Assembly (NCBI RefSeq): GCF_030758455.1
Contig: NZ_CP132353.1
Coordinates: 4,402,001 to 4,466,000 of the forward strand
Direction: 5' to 3'
Origin: Erwinia pyri
GTDB taxonomy: Bacteria > Pseudomonadota > Gammaproteobacteria > Enterobacterales > Enterobacteriaceae
DNA length: 64,000 nucleotides
In this document: positions 53,111-63,279 of the stretch, one piece after another
Layout: every line of letters begins with the position of its first letter
Position numbering within the stretch: the stretch's first letter is position 1
Program-made: the position numbers and the translations under genes
The notes under the pieces: generated by a model
Databases searched by the model: none
The model's input: only the letters and a program-made list of their open reading frames with translations
What the model was told of the DNA's origin: nothing

Positions 53111-54520
53111 ATGCAACGAGGGATAGTTTGGATCGTCGATGACGATAGCTCCATCCGCTGGGTGCTTGAACGCGCGCTCACTGGAGCCGGTTTAAGCTGC
53201 GCCACCTTTGACAGCGCCAGCGAGGTGCTGGACGCCCTGGCCAGCAAAACCCCAGACGTTTTGCTTTCAGATATTCGTATGCCCGGTATGGATGGACTGG
53301 CGCTGCTTAAACAGATTAAACAGCGCCATCCGATGCTTCCGGTCATCATAATGACCGCCCATTCCGATCTGGACGCCGCCGTCAGCGCCTATCAGCAAGG
53401 GGCATTTGATTACCTGCCAAAGCCGTTTGATATTGATGAAGCCGTTGCGCTGGTAGAGAGGGCGATCAGCCACTATCAGGAGCAGCAGCAGCCGCGTAAT
53501 CAGCCGGTCAGCGGCCCGACGACCGATATCATTGGCGAAGCGCCAGCGATGCAGGATGTCTTCCGTATTATTGGCCGCCTCTCTCGCTCCTCTATCAGCG
53601 TGCTGATTAATGGCGAGTCAGGAACCGGTAAAGAGCTGGTGGCGCATGCCCTGCATCGCCACAGCCCGCGGGCCAAAGCGCCCTTTATCGCGCTGAATAT
53701 GGCGGCGATCCCAAAAGACCTGATTGAATCAGAGCTGTTTGGTCATGAAAAAGGGGCGTTCACCGGCGCCAATCAAATCCGTCAGGGCCGTTTCGAGCAG
53801 GCCGATGGCGGGACGCTGTTCCTGGATGAAATTGGTGATATGCCGCTGGATGTGCAGACACGCTTACTGCGTGTGCTGGCTGATGGGCAATTCTATCGCG
53901 TGGGTGGCTATGCGCCGGTAAAAGTGGATGTGCGTATTATCGCCGCAACGCACCAGAATCTGGAGCTGCGGGTTCAGGAAGGAAAGTTCCGCGAGGATCT
54001 CTTCCACCGCCTGAACGTCATCCGTGTGCATCTGCCGCCGCTGCGTGAACGTCGTGAGGATATTCCCCGCCTCGCACGTTATTTCCTGCAGGTTGCGGCA
54101 AGAGAACTGGGCGTGGAAGCCAAAATCCTTCACCCGGAAACCGAAACCGCCCTGACCCGTCTGCACTGGTCGGGTAACGTCCGCCAGCTGGAGAACACCT
54201 GCCGCTGGCTGACTGTGATGGCCGCCGGACAGGAGGTGCTGATTCAGGATCTGCCTTCTGAGCTGTTTGAAACCTCTACGCCGGAGAATCCGGTGCAGTC
54301 GCTGCCGGACAGCTGGGCGACCTTACTGGCGCAATGGGCTGACCGCGCCCTGCGTTCCGGTCATCAAAACCTGCTTTCTGAAGCGCAGCCAGAAATGGAG
54401 CGGACGCTGCTGACCACCGCTCTGCGTCATACGCAAGGCCATAAGCAGGAAGCTGCCCGTTTACTGGGATGGGGCCGAAATACGCTGACCCGTAAGCTGA
54501 AAGAGCTGGGGATGGAGTAA
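53111..54520 (+). CDS. glnG: Nitrogen regulation response regulator NtrC
   Basis: NtrC (GlnG) activates sigma-54 promoters such as glnAp2. The 469 residues equal E. coli: receiver domain with D54 (SDIRMPGM), AAA+ domain with Walker A GESGTGKE and the sigma-54 contact loop KGAFTGA, Walker [12 protein letters not shown], and a Fis-type helix-turn-helix at the C-terminus ([20 protein letters not shown]). It regulates its own operon through the sites upstream. Confidence 0.99.
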   Translation: MQRGIVWIVDDDSSIRWVLERALTGAGLSCATFDSASEVLDALASKTPDVLLSDIRMPGMDGLALLKQIKQRHPMLPVIIMTAHSDLDAAVSAYQQGAFDYLPKPFDIDEAVALVERAISHYQEQQQPRNQPVSGPTTDIIGEAPAMQDVFRIIGRLSRSSISVLINGESGTGKELVAHALHRHSPRAKAPFIALNMAAIPKDLIESELFGHEKGAFTGANQIRQGRFEQADGGTLFLDEIGDMPLDVQTRLLRVLADGQFYRVGGYAPVKVDVRIIAATHQNLELRVQEGKFREDLFHRLNVIRVHLPPLRERREDIPRLARYFLQVAARELGVEAKILHPETETALTRLHWSGNVRQLENTCRWLTVMAAGQEVLIQDLPSELFETSTPENPVQSLPDSWATLLAQWADRALRSGHQNLLSEAQPEMERTLLTTALRHTQGHKQEAARLLGWGRNTLTRKLKELGME

Positions 54521-54544
54521 CGGTTTTTTCACTACGCTGTAATA

Positions 54545-54574
54545 ACAGGGGACGGGTAATCGTCCCCTGTTTTA
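54545..54574. terminator. Bidirectional terminator between glnG and hemN
   Basis: ACAGGGGACG (54545-54554) and CGTCCCCTGT (54561-54570) pair over 10 bp with a 6-base loop, followed by TTTA on the plus strand. On the minus strand only a weak T-rich stretch follows. It serves the convergent glnG and hemN ends. Confidence 0.82.
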
Positions 54575-55939
54575 TATAACCCGCGAAAATTGCTGCATAC
54601 GCGCCTTCTGGCGAAGATAAGCGTCAAAGCACATACAGATATTCCTTACCAGCAAACGCCCTTTAGCGGTCACCTGAAGGCCCTTCTCGTGGCGTTCCAC
54701 CAGCCCATCCTCAATGAACGGCGCCAGCAGCGCCAGATCTTCAGCAAAATAGTCGCTGAAGGCCTCAACGCCCGTATCAAAATCGGCAAAATTGAGTGCA
54801 AAATTGCACATCAGCGTTTTGATCACGTCACGGCGCAGGCAGTCATCTTTCGTCAGTTTTACCCCCCGGCACAGGGCAGAGTGATTTTTCTCTATGGCCG
54901 CATACCAGGCCTTCAGATCTTTTTCGTTCTGCGCATAGCTGTCACCGATCATGCTGATAGCCGAAACGCCCATTCCCAGAAGATCGCTGTTGCCCTGAGT
55001 GGTATATCCCTGGAAGTTACGGTGGAGTTTTCCTTCTCGCTGGGCAATCGCCAGTTCGTCACCAGGGCGGGCAAAATGGTCCATCCCGATAAACTGATAT
55101 CCCTCCGCGGTCAGCATGGTGACGGTTTGCTGCAGAATATCCAGCTTCTGCTGAGCTGAAGGCAGGTCGGCCTCTTTGATTTTGCGCTGTGCAGCAAACA
55201 GGGCGGGCATATGGGCGTAATTGAACACGCTAAGCCGGTCAGGATTAAGCTCAATCACCTTGTTCAGCGTAAACGCAAAGCTTTCCGGCGTTTGCACAGG
55301 CAGCCCATAAATAAGGTCAAGGCTGGTTGAGGCAAAGCCTGTCTGCCGGGCGCGTTCAATCAGCGCGACTATTGTCTGCTCATCCTGAACGCGGTTAACC
55401 TTCTCCTGCACTTCCTTATTAAAATCCTGAACGCCCATACTCAGCCGGTTGAAACCGTGGTCATGCAGGTGATCCAGCACATCCAGCTCAATTTCGCGCG
55501 GATCCACCTCAATCGATAACTCCGCCTCTTCACTGAAGGTAAACGACTCCCGCAGAACCTGAATAAGGCGGCTGATTTGAGGTTTACTCAGATAGGTTGG
55601 CGTTCCCCCGCCCCAGTGCATCTGGGTAACGGTACGATGCCGGAATAAGGCGGCCCGGCTTTGGATCTCAATCGTTAAGGCATCCAGATAGGCTTCGGCT
55701 TTGTGCTGCTGGCGAGTGACGACCTTATTACATCCGCAGAAATAGCAAAGACGATGGCAAAACGGAATGTGGATATAGAGCGACAAAGGTCGGTCGGGAT
55801 AGCGTCGGGCTGCCTGAAGGAAGGCGGCTTCGTCGTAAGCGGGAGAAAATTCAAGGGCGGTGGGATAGGAGGTATAGCGAGGACCCGAGACGTTGTACTT
55901 CTGAATCAGCTGCTGATCCCATTCAATCATCTGCGTCAC
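54572..55939 (-). CDS. hemN: Oxygen-independent coproporphyrinogen III oxidase
   Basis: HemN is a radical SAM enzyme that decarboxylates coproporphyrinogen III to protoporphyrinogen IX without oxygen in haem synthesis. The cluster motif is CHRLCYFCGC, with C61, C65 and C68 binding the 4Fe-4S cluster and C70 also conserved. I chose GTG 55939 because AGGAG lies exactly 8 bases upstream; GTG 55948 would put the Shine-Dalgarno too close. That gives 455 residues (E. coli 457). YGLPVQTPESF and NFQGYTTQGNSDLLG are further conserved segments, and the end ARMQQFSRVI matches E. coli. Confidence 0.97.
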   Translation of the reverse strand: MTQMIEWDQQLIQKYNVSGPRYTSYPTALEFSPAYDEAAFLQAARRYPDRPLSLYIHIPFCHRLCYFCGCNKVVTRQQHKAEAYLDALTIEIQSRAALFRHRTVTQMHWGGGTPTYLSKPQISRLIQVLRESFTFSEEAELSIEVDPREIELDVLDHLHDHGFNRLSMGVQDFNKEVQEKVNRVQDEQTIVALIERARQTGFASTSLDLIYGLPVQTPESFAFTLNKVIELNPDRLSVFNYAHMPALFAAQRKIKEADLPSAQQKLDILQQTVTMLTAEGYQFIGMDHFARPGDELAIAQREGKLHRNFQGYTTQGNSDLLGMGVSAISMIGDSYAQNEKDLKAWYAAIEKNHSALCRGVKLTKDDCLRRDVIKTLMCNFALNFADFDTGVEAFSDYFAEDLALLAPFIEDGLVERHEKGLQVTAKGRLLVRNICMCFDAYLRQKARMQQFSRVI

Positions 55940-56123
55940 GATAGTCACTCCTGCGTTGGCGTCTGAATGCCGACCGTCGGATGTGAGGAGAGTGCCTTAA
56001 GCGCTGGCGGACGGTGGCTTTATGCAGTCGGGTTTTTAACCGCGAAAGACGCCGTAGTTTAACGAATAACCATCCCAGACTGCAGAGCAGAATCAGCAAG
56101 AAAATTGATCCAGGCCAATTCAT
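55923..56123 (-). CDS. Possible small single-span membrane protein
   Basis: ATG 56123 opens a 66-codon frame whose product starts with a hydrophobic segment (about residues 6-24, FLLILLCSLGWLFVK) followed by a very basic tail rich in Arg. AAGG lies 11 bases before the ATG. It sits between yihI and hemN on the same strand and overlaps the hemN start by 17 bases. I do not recognise it. The membrane segment is suggestive, but the long basic tail may be open by chance. Confidence 0.35.
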   Translation of the reverse strand: MNWPGSIFLLILLCSLGWLFVKLRRLSRLKTRLHKATVRQRLRHSPHIRRSAFRRQRRSDYRDADD

Positions 56124-56194
56124 CAGTAGAGAAACCTTTATAAAAAGGCAGCGCAATGCTGCGCCACCTCAATTCAGGGTAAAAACGTCAGAGA

Positions 56195-56728
56195 CTAGTT
56201 GCCGCCTTTCAGCAGGCGATACATATCTTCTTCAGCTTCATCATCTTCCACATCGTCATCCAGCGCGATGCCAAGCTCTTCCATCAGCACGTCGATACGG
56301 TCAAGGGTCTGATCAAGCCAGGCCTGCTCTTCCGCTGGCAAGGTTTCACCCTTTTCCAGACGATCCAGCAGTGCGTCAAGACGCTCGTTATTTTCAAGCG
56401 AGGCAAGTTCTTCTTCCGGAGAGAGACGAACTTTTTTCTGTTCCGCAGGTTTTGCGGCCTTCGCCGGTTTTTTCACACTCTGCGTTTCCGCAGTAACCGG
56501 TCCCAACGCAATCGGCTTTTTGCTGCCAATACGGGGATCTTTGGCGGTGGCGCTGCCGCTACCCTTCTGATTAGCAGTGACCGGGTTGGCCCGGCTACCA
56601 GAAGCGTTGCCGCGATGTTTTTTGTCACGCTTACGGTCACGTGCTTCGGTGTTTATTTCATCACGCGTTTTACGCTTCGTTTTTGCTGCCGGTTTCTGGC
56701 CTTGGGGCGCGCGTGTAGGTTGCTTCAT
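56195..56728 (-). CDS. yihI: Der GTPase-activating protein YihI
   Basis: YihI stimulates the ribosome-assembly GTPase Der (EngA). The 177 residues have a strongly basic, low-complexity N-terminal half ([19 protein letters not shown] and [13 protein letters not shown]) and an acidic C-terminal half with a helical region ([23 protein letters not shown] in two parts), as in E. coli (169). It is followed by hemN and preceded by csrC, the E. coli order. Confidence 0.95.
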   Translation of the reverse strand: MKQPTRAPQGQKPAAKTKRKTRDEINTEARDRKRDKKHRGNASGSRANPVTANQKGSGSATAKDPRIGSKKPIALGPVTAETQSVKKPAKAAKPAEQKKVRLSPEEELASLENNERLDALLDRLEKGETLPAEEQAWLDQTLDRIDVLMEELGIALDDDVEDDEAEEDMYRLLKGGN

Positions 56729-56796
56729 GGTTTCTGCTCTCAGACGTTTTATATTCAGTATAGAATTGCGGCGAAATCTAGCAGAAAGCAGACAAA

Positions 56797-57033
56797 GAAA
56801 AAAGGCGGCAGGTCACCCTGTCGCCTTTTTTCGCACCTTCCGCAGAAGGACTGACTTAGTCAGCATCCTTTTTAGCACACAACATCCCGGTTTTCCTTTG
56901 CCTGAGCGTCCCTTCCTGGACTCGATCCTTTCCCTGTGGTGCTTGTTCCCAGCACATTCCATCCCTGCTCCACACCATCCTGATATCCCTGAGCGCTTCT
57001 TCCTGAAGTGAACCCTCCTGGTTCTGCCAAATA
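56797..57033 (-). ncRNA. csrC: CsrC small RNA
   Basis: CsrC sequesters the RNA-binding regulator CsrA. On the minus strand the region reads as a series of GGA-containing motifs in hairpin-like contexts (for example CCAGGAGGG, TCAGGAAG, CAGGATGG, CAGGAAGGGACG, CGGGATG); I count at least ten. It ends in a terminator almost identical to that of E. coli csrC: AAAAAAGGCGACAG, a short loop, and GCCGCCTTTTTTC (56799-56831). A -10 TATAGT lies at 57040-57045, placing the start near 57033; the -35 is poor. Location between yihI and engB is the E. coli locus. Ends are estimates; length about 237 nt. Confidence 0.9.
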
Positions 57034-57039
57034 CTTTAG

Positions 57040-57045
57040 ACTATA
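57040..57045 (-). promoter_or_regulatory. -10 element of csrC
   Basis: On the minus strand TATAGT precedes the inferred csrC start by 6 bases. No good -35 is seen (CCACTG at 17 bases). In E. coli csrC needs the response regulator UvrY; I did not find a clear UvrY palindrome in the 237 bases upstream. Confidence 0.5.
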
Positions 57046-57282
57046 TGGTCAAACTCACAAGGCAGTGGTGACAACAATTTTGCGTCCGTTCTGCGTAAAC
57101 CATGTTTAATTGATTGATATATAAAAATTACCATCTTTTTAAGGCCGCTAAAAAGAAGAGAGCTCTGGCAAATTTAATGGCAGATCTCCTACAAAACGCC
57201 GGCAGCCTGCAGGTCGGCGGGGCGCTTTCATTCTATACAGGGTATACTCTGCGCAATTGTTCTTATATCTGGAGTTTCTATT

Positions 57283-57918
57283 TTGTCTGGCTGGAATTAT
57301 CACGTTACCCATTTTGTCACCAGTGCACCTGACATCCGTCACCTTCCAGCCGATACCGGACTTGAAGTGGCGTTTGCCGGTCGCTCAAACGCGGGCAAAT
57401 CCAGCGCGCTGAATACGCTGACAAATCAAAAAAGTCTGGCCCGTACCAGTAAAACGCCGGGACGTACGCAGCTGATCAACCTGTTTCAGGTTGCAGAGGG
57501 TTACCGGCTGGTGGATTTACCGGGCTATGGCTATGCCGAAGTGCCGGAAGAGATGAAACTGAAGTGGCAAAAAGCGCTGGCGGAGTACCTGCAGAAGCGT
57601 GAGTGCCTGAAAGGCCTGGTGGTGTTGATGGATATTCGTCATCCGCTTAAGGATCTTGATACGCAGATGATCCAGTGGGCAGTGCAGAGCGGCATTCAGG
57701 TGCTGGTGCTGTTAACCAAAGCTGACAAGCTGGCTTCTGGTGCACGTAAAGCCCAGCTGAACGTCGTGCGTGAAGCGGCAAAAGGCTTCGTGGGAGATGT
57801 TCGCGTAGAAATGTTCTCTTCTCTGAAGAGGATCGGCGTCGATAAGTTAAGTCAGCAGCTGGATACCTGGTTCAGCGAACTCCCTCCTGCTGTTGAAGAA
57901 GAAATCCCTGCCGAATAG
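57283..57918 (+). CDS. engB: Ribosome biogenesis GTP-binding protein EngB/YihA
   Basis: This essential small GTPase takes part in 50S subunit assembly. TTG 57283 has GGAG 9 bases upstream and gives 211 residues with the same N-terminus as the family ([13 protein letters not shown]). Motifs: G1 GRSNAGKSS (33-41), G2 [10 protein letters not shown]3 [12 protein letters not shown]4 TKADKL, and G5-like [15 protein letters not shown] hexamer at 57243-57248 is a likely -10. It diverges from csrC. Confidence 0.97.
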   Translation: MSGWNYHVTHFVTSAPDIRHLPADTGLEVAFAGRSNAGKSSALNTLTNQKSLARTSKTPGRTQLINLFQVAEGYRLVDLPGYGYAEVPEEMKLKWQKALAEYLQKRECLKGLVVLMDIRHPLKDLDTQMIQWAVQSGIQVLVLLTKADKLASGARKAQLNVVREAAKGFVGDVRVEMFSSLKRIGVDKLSQQLDTWFSELPPAVEEEIPAE

Positions 57919-57945
57919 TGCCCGCTGGCTCTGAGCCGCGCCCAA

Positions 57946-58053
57946 TAAAAAACGCCCCAGTCATAACTGACTGGGGCGGCTAAATATTCAGCCAAATCCG
58001 ATTACGTGAAGTAAAAGGTCTGAAAGATAGAACATCTTACCTCTGTACCCTAC
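57946..58053 (-). ncRNA. spf: Spot 42 small RNA
   Basis: Spot 42 is an Hfq-bound RNA that represses many catabolic genes and is itself repressed by CRP-cAMP. On the minus strand the RNA starts GTAGGGTACAGAGGTAAG and runs almost identically to E. coli to a terminator formed by CGCCCCAGTCAGT, ATGACTGGGGCG and a run of six T (about 57947-57980). The expected start is 58053. A -10-like TAGAGT lies 8 bases upstream. Length about 108 nt (E. coli 109). It lies between engB and polA, as in E. coli. Confidence 0.96.
57988..58035 (-). CDS. Spot 42-encoded 15-residue peptide (SpfP-like)
   Basis: Inside spf the frame ATG 58035 to TGA 57988 encodes MFYLSDLLLHVIGFG, preceded by GAGGTAAG as a Shine-Dalgarno sequence 5-10 bases away. 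In Salmonella and E. coli this frame has been reported to be translated as SpfP. Conservation of the whole frame here supports function, though the RNA itself is also under constraint. Confidence 0.6.
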   Translation of the reverse strand: MFYLSDLLLHVIGFG

Positions 58054-58331
58054 GTCTTAAACTCTACATGATTTTTTCAGCCCTCAAAAGGGTTTTTTGT
58101 AGTTAATTTTCATAAAACAGCGGGTGTTATCCAACTCAGGTCACAGAAAAAGGCGCTGCCTGTAGCTTAATTACAAAAAAAGTGCTTTGGGGATAACCGG
58201 TTAGCAAGAGCTATCCGCCTTATAAGCGTTGGTGAGCAGGCTGAACCGATTAACCAAAGCATTTTCTTATGGGTAAACAGCGAGACTGAATCTTCAGAAA
58301 AATCAGCCTCATCCGTTACGGCAGCCCAGTT

Positions 58332-61118
58332 TTAGTGGGCCTGTTCCCAGTTGTCGCCAACGCCCACATCAACCCTGAGTGGCACATCCAGTTTCATGCT
58401 GTTTTCCATCAGTTCACGAATTTTTGCCGTCGCCGCTTCCACTGCGGAAGCTTTAACCTCAAATACCAGTTCATCGTGTACCTGCATGATCATTTTTACC
58501 TCTGGCGTGGTCTGCGGCGTCAGCCAGCCGTCAACGGCTATCATCGCTTTTTTAATGATATCGGCTGCCGTTCCCTGCATTGGCGCATTGATCGCTGCAC
58601 GTTCAGCAGCCTTACGGCGCATCGCATTGCTGGCATTGATATCCGGCAGATAAAGACGGCGCCCGTCCAGCGTGGAGACGTAACCTTTTTCGGCAGCCTG
58701 CTTCCGGGTATTTTCCATATAGCGTAAAACGCCCGGATAGCGTTCGAAGTAGAGATCCATATACTTCCTCGCTTCGCCAGCGCCAATATTCAGCTGCCGT
58801 GACAGGCCGAACGCGCTCATACCGTAGATCAGGCCAAAGTTGATCGCCTTGGCGCTGCGACGCTGCTCACCTGTCACCTTATCCAGCGCCATGCCGAAGA
58901 CCTCTGCGGCCGTAGCACGGTGGATATCCTGACCTTCGGCAAACGCCTCCAGTAACCCCTTATCCTGTGACAGGTGCGCCATGATGCGCAGCTCAATCTG
59001 TGAATAGTCGGCCGCCACAATTTTATGACCTTTGGAGGCGATAAAGGCCTGGCGAATACGCCGCCCCTCATCATTTCTCACCGGGATATTTTGCAGATTC
59101 GGATCGGTAGAGGAGAGACGCCCTGTTGCCGTCACCGCCTGGTGATAGGAGGTATGAACACGCCCGGTCACAGGGTTTATCATCAGCGGCAGTTTATCGG
59201 TATAGGTCGACTTCAGCTTAGCCAGGCTGCGGTTCTCAAGGATCACTTTCGGCAGCGGGTAATCAAGCGCCAGCTCCGCCAGGACCTCTTCGCTGGTGGA
59301 AGGCGCGCCGCCAGGGGTTTTCTTGGTAGGCTTAATCCCCTGCTTTTCGAACAGAATAGTTTGTAACTGCTTGGGCGAAGAGAGGTTGAACGGTTCGCCA
59401 GCCAGCTCATGTGCTTTCTGCTCCAGCTCTGCCAGGCGTAAAGTCAGCTCTTTGGAGTGGGCAGCAAGAATGCCCTGGTCGATCAGCACGCCATTACGCT
59501 CAATGCGCGAAATCACGGTGACCAGCGGCATCTCTATATTTTCAAAGACCGCTTTAGGTCCCTGCTCTTTTTCCAGCTCTGGCCACATCTTCAGATGCAG
59601 CTGAAGGGTGACATCTGCATCTTCTGCGGCGTAATGCGCAGCCTGCTCCAGAGCTATCTGGTTAAAGGTTAACTGTTTTTTGCCTTTACCGGCGATATCT
59701 TCAAACGATACGGTTTTATGCTTCAGCCACCGGGAAGCCAGAGAATCCATGTCATGCCGCCCGGTAACGCTGTTGAGGGCGTAAGATTCAAGCATGGTGT
59801 CAAACCTGATACCCGCCAGCTCAATATCATAATTTTTCAGCACGCCACGATCGTATTTCAGGTTCTGCCCAACTTTCAGCAGGCTGGCATCCTCCAGCAG
59901 CGGCTTGAGGCGAGCAAGAACGCTGTTACGATCCAGCTGCGCGGGCGCATCCAGATAGTCGTGAGCCACTGGCAGGTAAGCCGCTTCGCCCGGCGAGACG
60001 GCAAACGACAGCCCCACGATATTTGCGCTAAGCGTATCCAGCGAATCGGTCTCAAGATCGAAAGCGAAAAGTTCGCTTTGCTGAATTTTCTTCACCCAGA
60101 TCTCAAAGGTGGCTTCATCAAGGATAGTGACATAGCCATCAGCAGATAAGATACTGGTGGCTTCCACCTGCTCCTCCACCTTTTCAACCAGGGCTTTTTG
60201 AGCAGCAGGATTCGTTTTTTTCCCCTGTAGCCATTTCCCTTCTTCCAGGTCGGTGATCCAGCGTTTGAATTCGAAATGACGGAACATACCCAGCAGATCT
60301 TCTACCGCTGGCTCGTTGACGGTGAGCTGCTCGTAGGTTAATTCCAGTTCCACATCCGTTTTGATCGTGGCCAGCTGGTAAGAGAGGAAAGCGAGCTCTT
60401 TATTTTGCTCAAGCTTGGCAGCCATGGTTTTGGCGCCTCTGAACGTCAGGCCGGATACCTTATCCAGATCGTCATAAATCGCTTTAATACCCCCCAGTCC
60501 CTGTAACAGGGCCTGCGCGGTTTTTTCACCGACACCCGGTACGCCAGGAATGTTATCGGATGAGTCGCCCATCAACGCCAGGAAATCGATAATGAGATTG
60601 GGTGGCACACCAAATTTCTCTACCACTTCATCGGGGCCGAGGATAGCGTTATTCATGGTGTTAATCAGCGTGATATCTGGTGTCACCAGCTGAGCCATAT
60701 CTTTGTCGCCGGTGCTGATTAATACCGGTTTCCCTAATTTCTCCGCTTCCAGCGCCAGGGTGCCAATAACATCATCCGCCTCCACACCGTTTACGGCCAG
60801 CAGCGGCAGACCCATCGCCCTGACCATATTATGCAGAGGCTCTATCTGCGCGCGCAGATCATCAGGCATCGGAGGGCGATGCGATTTGTAATGTTCGAAC
60901 AGCTTGTCACGGAACGTTTTGCCTTTGGCATCAAACACCACGGCCACATGGCTGGGTTTATATTGCAGCAGCAGGCTGCGCAACATATTCAGCACGCCAT
61001 ACATAGCCCCTGTCGGCTCCCCACCACTGTTAGTAAGTGGCGGAAACGCATGATAAGCGCGATAGAGATAAGAAGATCCATCTACCAGGATGAGCGGGTT
61101 TTCTGCAATCTGTGCCAT
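58332..61118 (-). CDS. polA: DNA polymerase I
   Basis: PolA removes RNA primers and fills gaps. The 928 residues equal E. coli. The 5'-nuclease domain comes first ([45 protein letters not shown]). The 3'-5' exonuclease domain has FDLETDSLD near 353-361 (D355, E357) and the family A polymerase domain has [32 protein letters not shown] and VHDELVFEV. No disruption is seen. In this window the dsbA gene lies directly upstream, with 417 bases between. Confidence 0.99.
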   Translation of the reverse strand: MAQIAENPLILVDGSSYLYRAYHAFPPLTNSGGEPTGAMYGVLNMLRSLLLQYKPSHVAVVFDAKGKTFRDKLFEHYKSHRPPMPDDLRAQIEPLHNMVRAMGLPLLAVNGVEADDVIGTLALEAEKLGKPVLISTGDKDMAQLVTPDITLINTMNNAILGPDEVVEKFGVPPNLIIDFLALMGDSSDNIPGVPGVGEKTAQALLQGLGGIKAIYDDLDKVSGLTFRGAKTMAAKLEQNKELAFLSYQLATIKTDVELELTYEQLTVNEPAVEDLLGMFRHFEFKRWITDLEEGKWLQGKKTNPAAQKALVEKVEEQVEATSILSADGYVTILDEATFEIWVKKIQQSELFAFDLETDSLDTLSANIVGLSFAVSPGEAAYLPVAHDYLDAPAQLDRNSVLARLKPLLEDASLLKVGQNLKYDRGVLKNYDIELAGIRFDTMLESYALNSVTGRHDMDSLASRWLKHKTVSFEDIAGKGKKQLTFNQIALEQAAHYAAEDADVTLQLHLKMWPELEKEQGPKAVFENIEMPLVTVISRIERNGVLIDQGILAAHSKELTLRLAELEQKAHELAGEPFNLSSPKQLQTILFEKQGIKPTKKTPGGAPSTSEEVLAELALDYPLPKVILENRSLAKLKSTYTDKLPLMINPVTGRVHTSYHQAVTATGRLSSTDPNLQNIPVRNDEGRRIRQAFIASKGHKIVAADYSQIELRIMAHLSQDKGLLEAFAEGQDIHRATAAEVFGMALDKVTGEQRRSAKAINFGLIYGMSAFGLSRQLNIGAGEARKYMDLYFERYPGVLRYMENTRKQAAEKGYVSTLDGRRLYLPDINASNAMRRKAAERAAINAPMQGTAADIIKKAMIAVDGWLTPQTTPEVKMIMQVHDELVFEVKASAVEAATAKIRELMENSMKLDVPLRVDVGVGDNWEQAH

Positions 61119-61249
61119 AAGTCGTCACGTTCTTCTTTAGTGTCTTCAATAGGGATAAGGATGCCACAGCTGGGCAGTAAAGATGAAATATCCTGGCAGA
61201 TAAACTTCGTGTAAGAGAAAATTTTGCGGCAGGCCACGCAAGAACAAGT

Positions 61250-61258
61250 TGTGGATAA
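61250..61258 (-). promoter_or_regulatory. DnaA box (TTATCCACA)
   Basis: On the minus strand the 9-mer TTATCCACA is a perfect DnaA box, 132 bases upstream of polA. A related site, CTATCCACA, lies at 61391-61399 in the same orientation. Binding has not been shown here. Confidence 0.6.
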
Positions 61259-61390
61259 GTTTGTGTGTAATTTTAAGAAGAGAAGCAACTAAACAGGATA
61301 TTATTTTTTTAGGGAAACAAAAGAATAATAAATTCAATTGATTAAATATTATTTCCAGGATTTATTGCAGATTCGGCGGAATGCGTTATA

Positions 61391-61399
61391 TGTGGATAG
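61391..61399 (-). promoter_or_regulatory. DnaA-box-like site (CTATCCACA)
   Basis: This 9-mer differs from the perfect box at the first position. It shares orientation with the box at 61250-61258 and is 141 bases away. Confidence 0.4.
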
Positions 61400-61497
61400 T
61401 AATTATTATTGTCAACGTTACCGCGCCCTTTTTCAGGAAACCGGCGCCCTTTACGGATATTTATTTCTGAACCCTTCTGCCAGGGTTTGAAACAGTA

Positions 61498-61517
61498 ACG
61501 CCGGCATTAGCCGGCGT
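61498..61517 (-). terminator. Terminator-like hairpin after dsbA
   Basis: ACGCCGGC and GCCGGCGT form an 8-bp stem with a 4-base loop, 18 bases beyond the dsbA stop. The T tract on the minus strand is weak (TACTGTTTC). Confidence 0.6.
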
Positions 61518-61535
61518 CAGGAAAAGGACGAAGCC

Positions 61536-62165
61536 TTACTTCTGGGTAATCAGGAATTTTACCACGTTGGCATATTGCTGTACGTAGTTATCCATCGAGC
61601 TGGTATCCAGACCGCCGTTATTGACCATATATTTGCCGTTAACAAACATGGCAGGCACGCCACGCAGATCGACATCAGCGGCCGCTTTTTCCTGCTGAGC
61701 AACCAGCGATTTCACGACAAAGCTGTTCCAGGCCGCATCGTACTCTTCTGGCTTAATACCCGCTGCCTTGACAAAAGTATCCTTCAGGCTGGCTGGATCG
61801 GTAATGGTCTGAGTTTTTTGAATGCCGTCAAAGATTGGCGCAGTGACTTTATCTTCCACGCCCAGCGCCATTGCCACAGCCCAGGCCTGGGTAACCGTTT
61901 TACCCATATCGCCGCCCAGGAACTCTACATGGTATTTAGTCACTTTGGTGTTGGCAGGCAGCCCTTTTTTTACCGCATCACTAACGTGCCAGACACGTTC
62001 AAATTCATAGCAGTGGGGGCAGTAGAAAGAGAAGAATTCAAGAACCTGTGGTTCACCCGTGGCAGGCTTCTGCATCGTCACGTATTGCTGGCCATCAGTA
62101 AACTGCGCGGCCGAAGCACTAAAGGCCAGAACCATACCAACCAGTGCAAACCAAATCTTTTTCAT
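61536..62165 (-). CDS. dsbA: Thiol:disulfide interchange protein DsbA
   Basis: DsbA introduces disulfides into proteins in the periplasm. The 209 residues from ATG 62165 begin with a signal peptide ([19 protein letters not shown], cleaved after residue 19). The thioredoxin-fold active site is CPHC at 49-52, and the cis-proline loop is [13 protein letters not shown] 62189 in frame would put extra residues before the signal peptide and is unlikely. It lies 53 bases after srkA, with which it is co-transcribed in E. coli. Confidence 0.98.
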   Translation of the reverse strand: MKKIWFALVGMVLAFSASAAQFTDGQQYVTMQKPATGEPQVLEFFSFYCPHCYEFERVWHVSDAVKKGLPANTKVTKYHVEFLGGDMGKTVTQAWAVAMALGVEDKVTAPIFDGIQKTQTITDPASLKDTFVKAAGIKPEEYDAAWNSFVVKSLVAQQEKAAADVDLRGVPAMFVNGKYMVNNGGLDTSSMDNYVQQYANVVKFLITQK

Positions 62166-62218
62166 TGTAAAACTCTCTCCTGACAACAATAGGGGCGGAT
62201 CGGAAAAGGCGACCAGCC

Positions 62219-63205
62219 TTAGAATGCGGGCATAAGCTGAAGCGGTGGCTCCTGCAACAGCCTGGCCTGCTCGTTAAAGATAGCAATCTGTCTGCGCCAG
62301 AAATCTTCATCCGTCATCCACGGAAAACTGGCAGGAAATGCAGGGTCTTGCCAGCGGCGAACGACCCACGCCAGATAATAAACCATCCTCATGGCGCGTA
62401 AAGGCTCAATCAGTGACAATTCGTGTGTGTCGAACTCGCAAAATTCGCTGTACGCTTCCAGCAGAATATCCCACTGCAGCCTTTGCTCCTGAATGTCGCC
62501 GTTAATCAACATCCATAAATCCTGCACTGCCGGACCATTACGGGCATCATCCAGGTCGACAAACAGCGGGCCGTCTCGCCAGAGAATATTGCCGGGATGG
62601 CAGTCTCCATGCAGTCGCAAAGCGTGCCACTGAGTATGCCAGCAATTTTGTAAAGTTGTGCCTATCAGGCGCACACTGGTCAATAAAGCTTCTTTCAACT
62701 TGCCGGGAATTAAACTACTGGCTTCAAGTACCTGCAGAGGTTGCGCGATGTACTCATCCAGCCCAATAGTGGGACGCTCAGTAAACGTGCTTTTACGCCC
62801 CGTCTGATGAATTCGCCCCAGGTAGCGCCCAACCCATTCGAGCTGATCGTAATTATCAGTTTCGTACTGGCGTCCTCCCAGGCTGGGAAAGACGGTATAG
62901 AGATAGCCCTGATGCTGGTGAAGGGTTTTTCCCTGCAATAGCAGCGGTGCGGCAACGGGAACTTCATCAGCCAGCAGCTCAGCGGTAAACTGGTGCTCTT
63001 CCTCAATCTGCTGTGGCGACCAGCGCTGAGGTCGGTAAAACTTCACCACATAGCGCTTTCTCTCTTCATCAGAAAATTGGTAAACCCTGTTTTCATAGCT
63101 GTTGAGCGCGGTTAGCCCTGACTCAACGCGGATCCCGGTCTCCCAGAGCGCATCAAGGATGGTGTCAGGATGTAGTTGTTGAAAGTTAAAGGCTGGCTCT
63201 TTCAT
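62219..63205 (-). CDS. srkA: Stress response kinase A
   Basis: SrkA (YihE, RdoA) is a Ser/Thr protein kinase that protects against stress-induced death, probably by countering MazEF. The 328 residues equal E. coli. It has an APH-like fold: [11 protein letters not shown] (nucleotide loop), K of VVKFYRP, the catalytic loop [13 protein letters not shown] and the metal-binding [12 protein letters not shown]. It lies directly upstream of dsbA. Confidence 0.97.
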   Translation of the reverse strand: MKEPAFNFQQLHPDTILDALWETGIRVESGLTALNSYENRVYQFSDEERKRYVVKFYRPQRWSPQQIEEEHQFTAELLADEVPVAAPLLLQGKTLHQHQGYLYTVFPSLGGRQYETDNYDQLEWVGRYLGRIHQTGRKSTFTERPTIGLDEYIAQPLQVLEASSLIPGKLKEALLTSVRLIGTTLQNCWHTQWHALRLHGDCHPGNILWRDGPLFVDLDDARNGPAVQDLWMLINGDIQEQRLQWDILLEAYSEFCEFDTHELSLIEPLRAMRMVYYLAWVVRRWQDPAFPASFPWMTDEDFWRRQIAIFNEQARLLQEPPLQLMPAF

Positions 63206-63279
63206 CCGGCATGCTCATCACGTGAAGTAGCCGGTAATACTATCATTAAATTCTGCTTATGCCGGACGGCGGCAGGGAT

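Larger units (their letters stand above)
61119..61535. promoter_or_regulatory. AT-rich intergenic region upstream of polA
   Basis: These 417 bases between dsbA and polA contain no credible gene. They are AT-rich from about 61210 to 61430. They hold two DnaA-box-like sites (61250-61258 and 61391-61399) and the dsbA terminator hairpin at 61498-61517. E. coli has yihG and yihF in this place; neither remains here. I did not find a clear polA promoter. Confidence 0.6.

Noticed and set aside
58100..58150. CRP site upstream of spf
   Set aside because: A TGTGA half site occurs near 58130 on the minus strand, but the second half is poor, so I do not call a CRP operator although one is expected.
61146..61337. 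63-codon minus-strand frame upstream of polA
   Set aside because: It is AT-driven, low in complexity (Phe, Leu, Ile, Lys) and lacks a Shine-Dalgarno sequence; it is probably open by chance.
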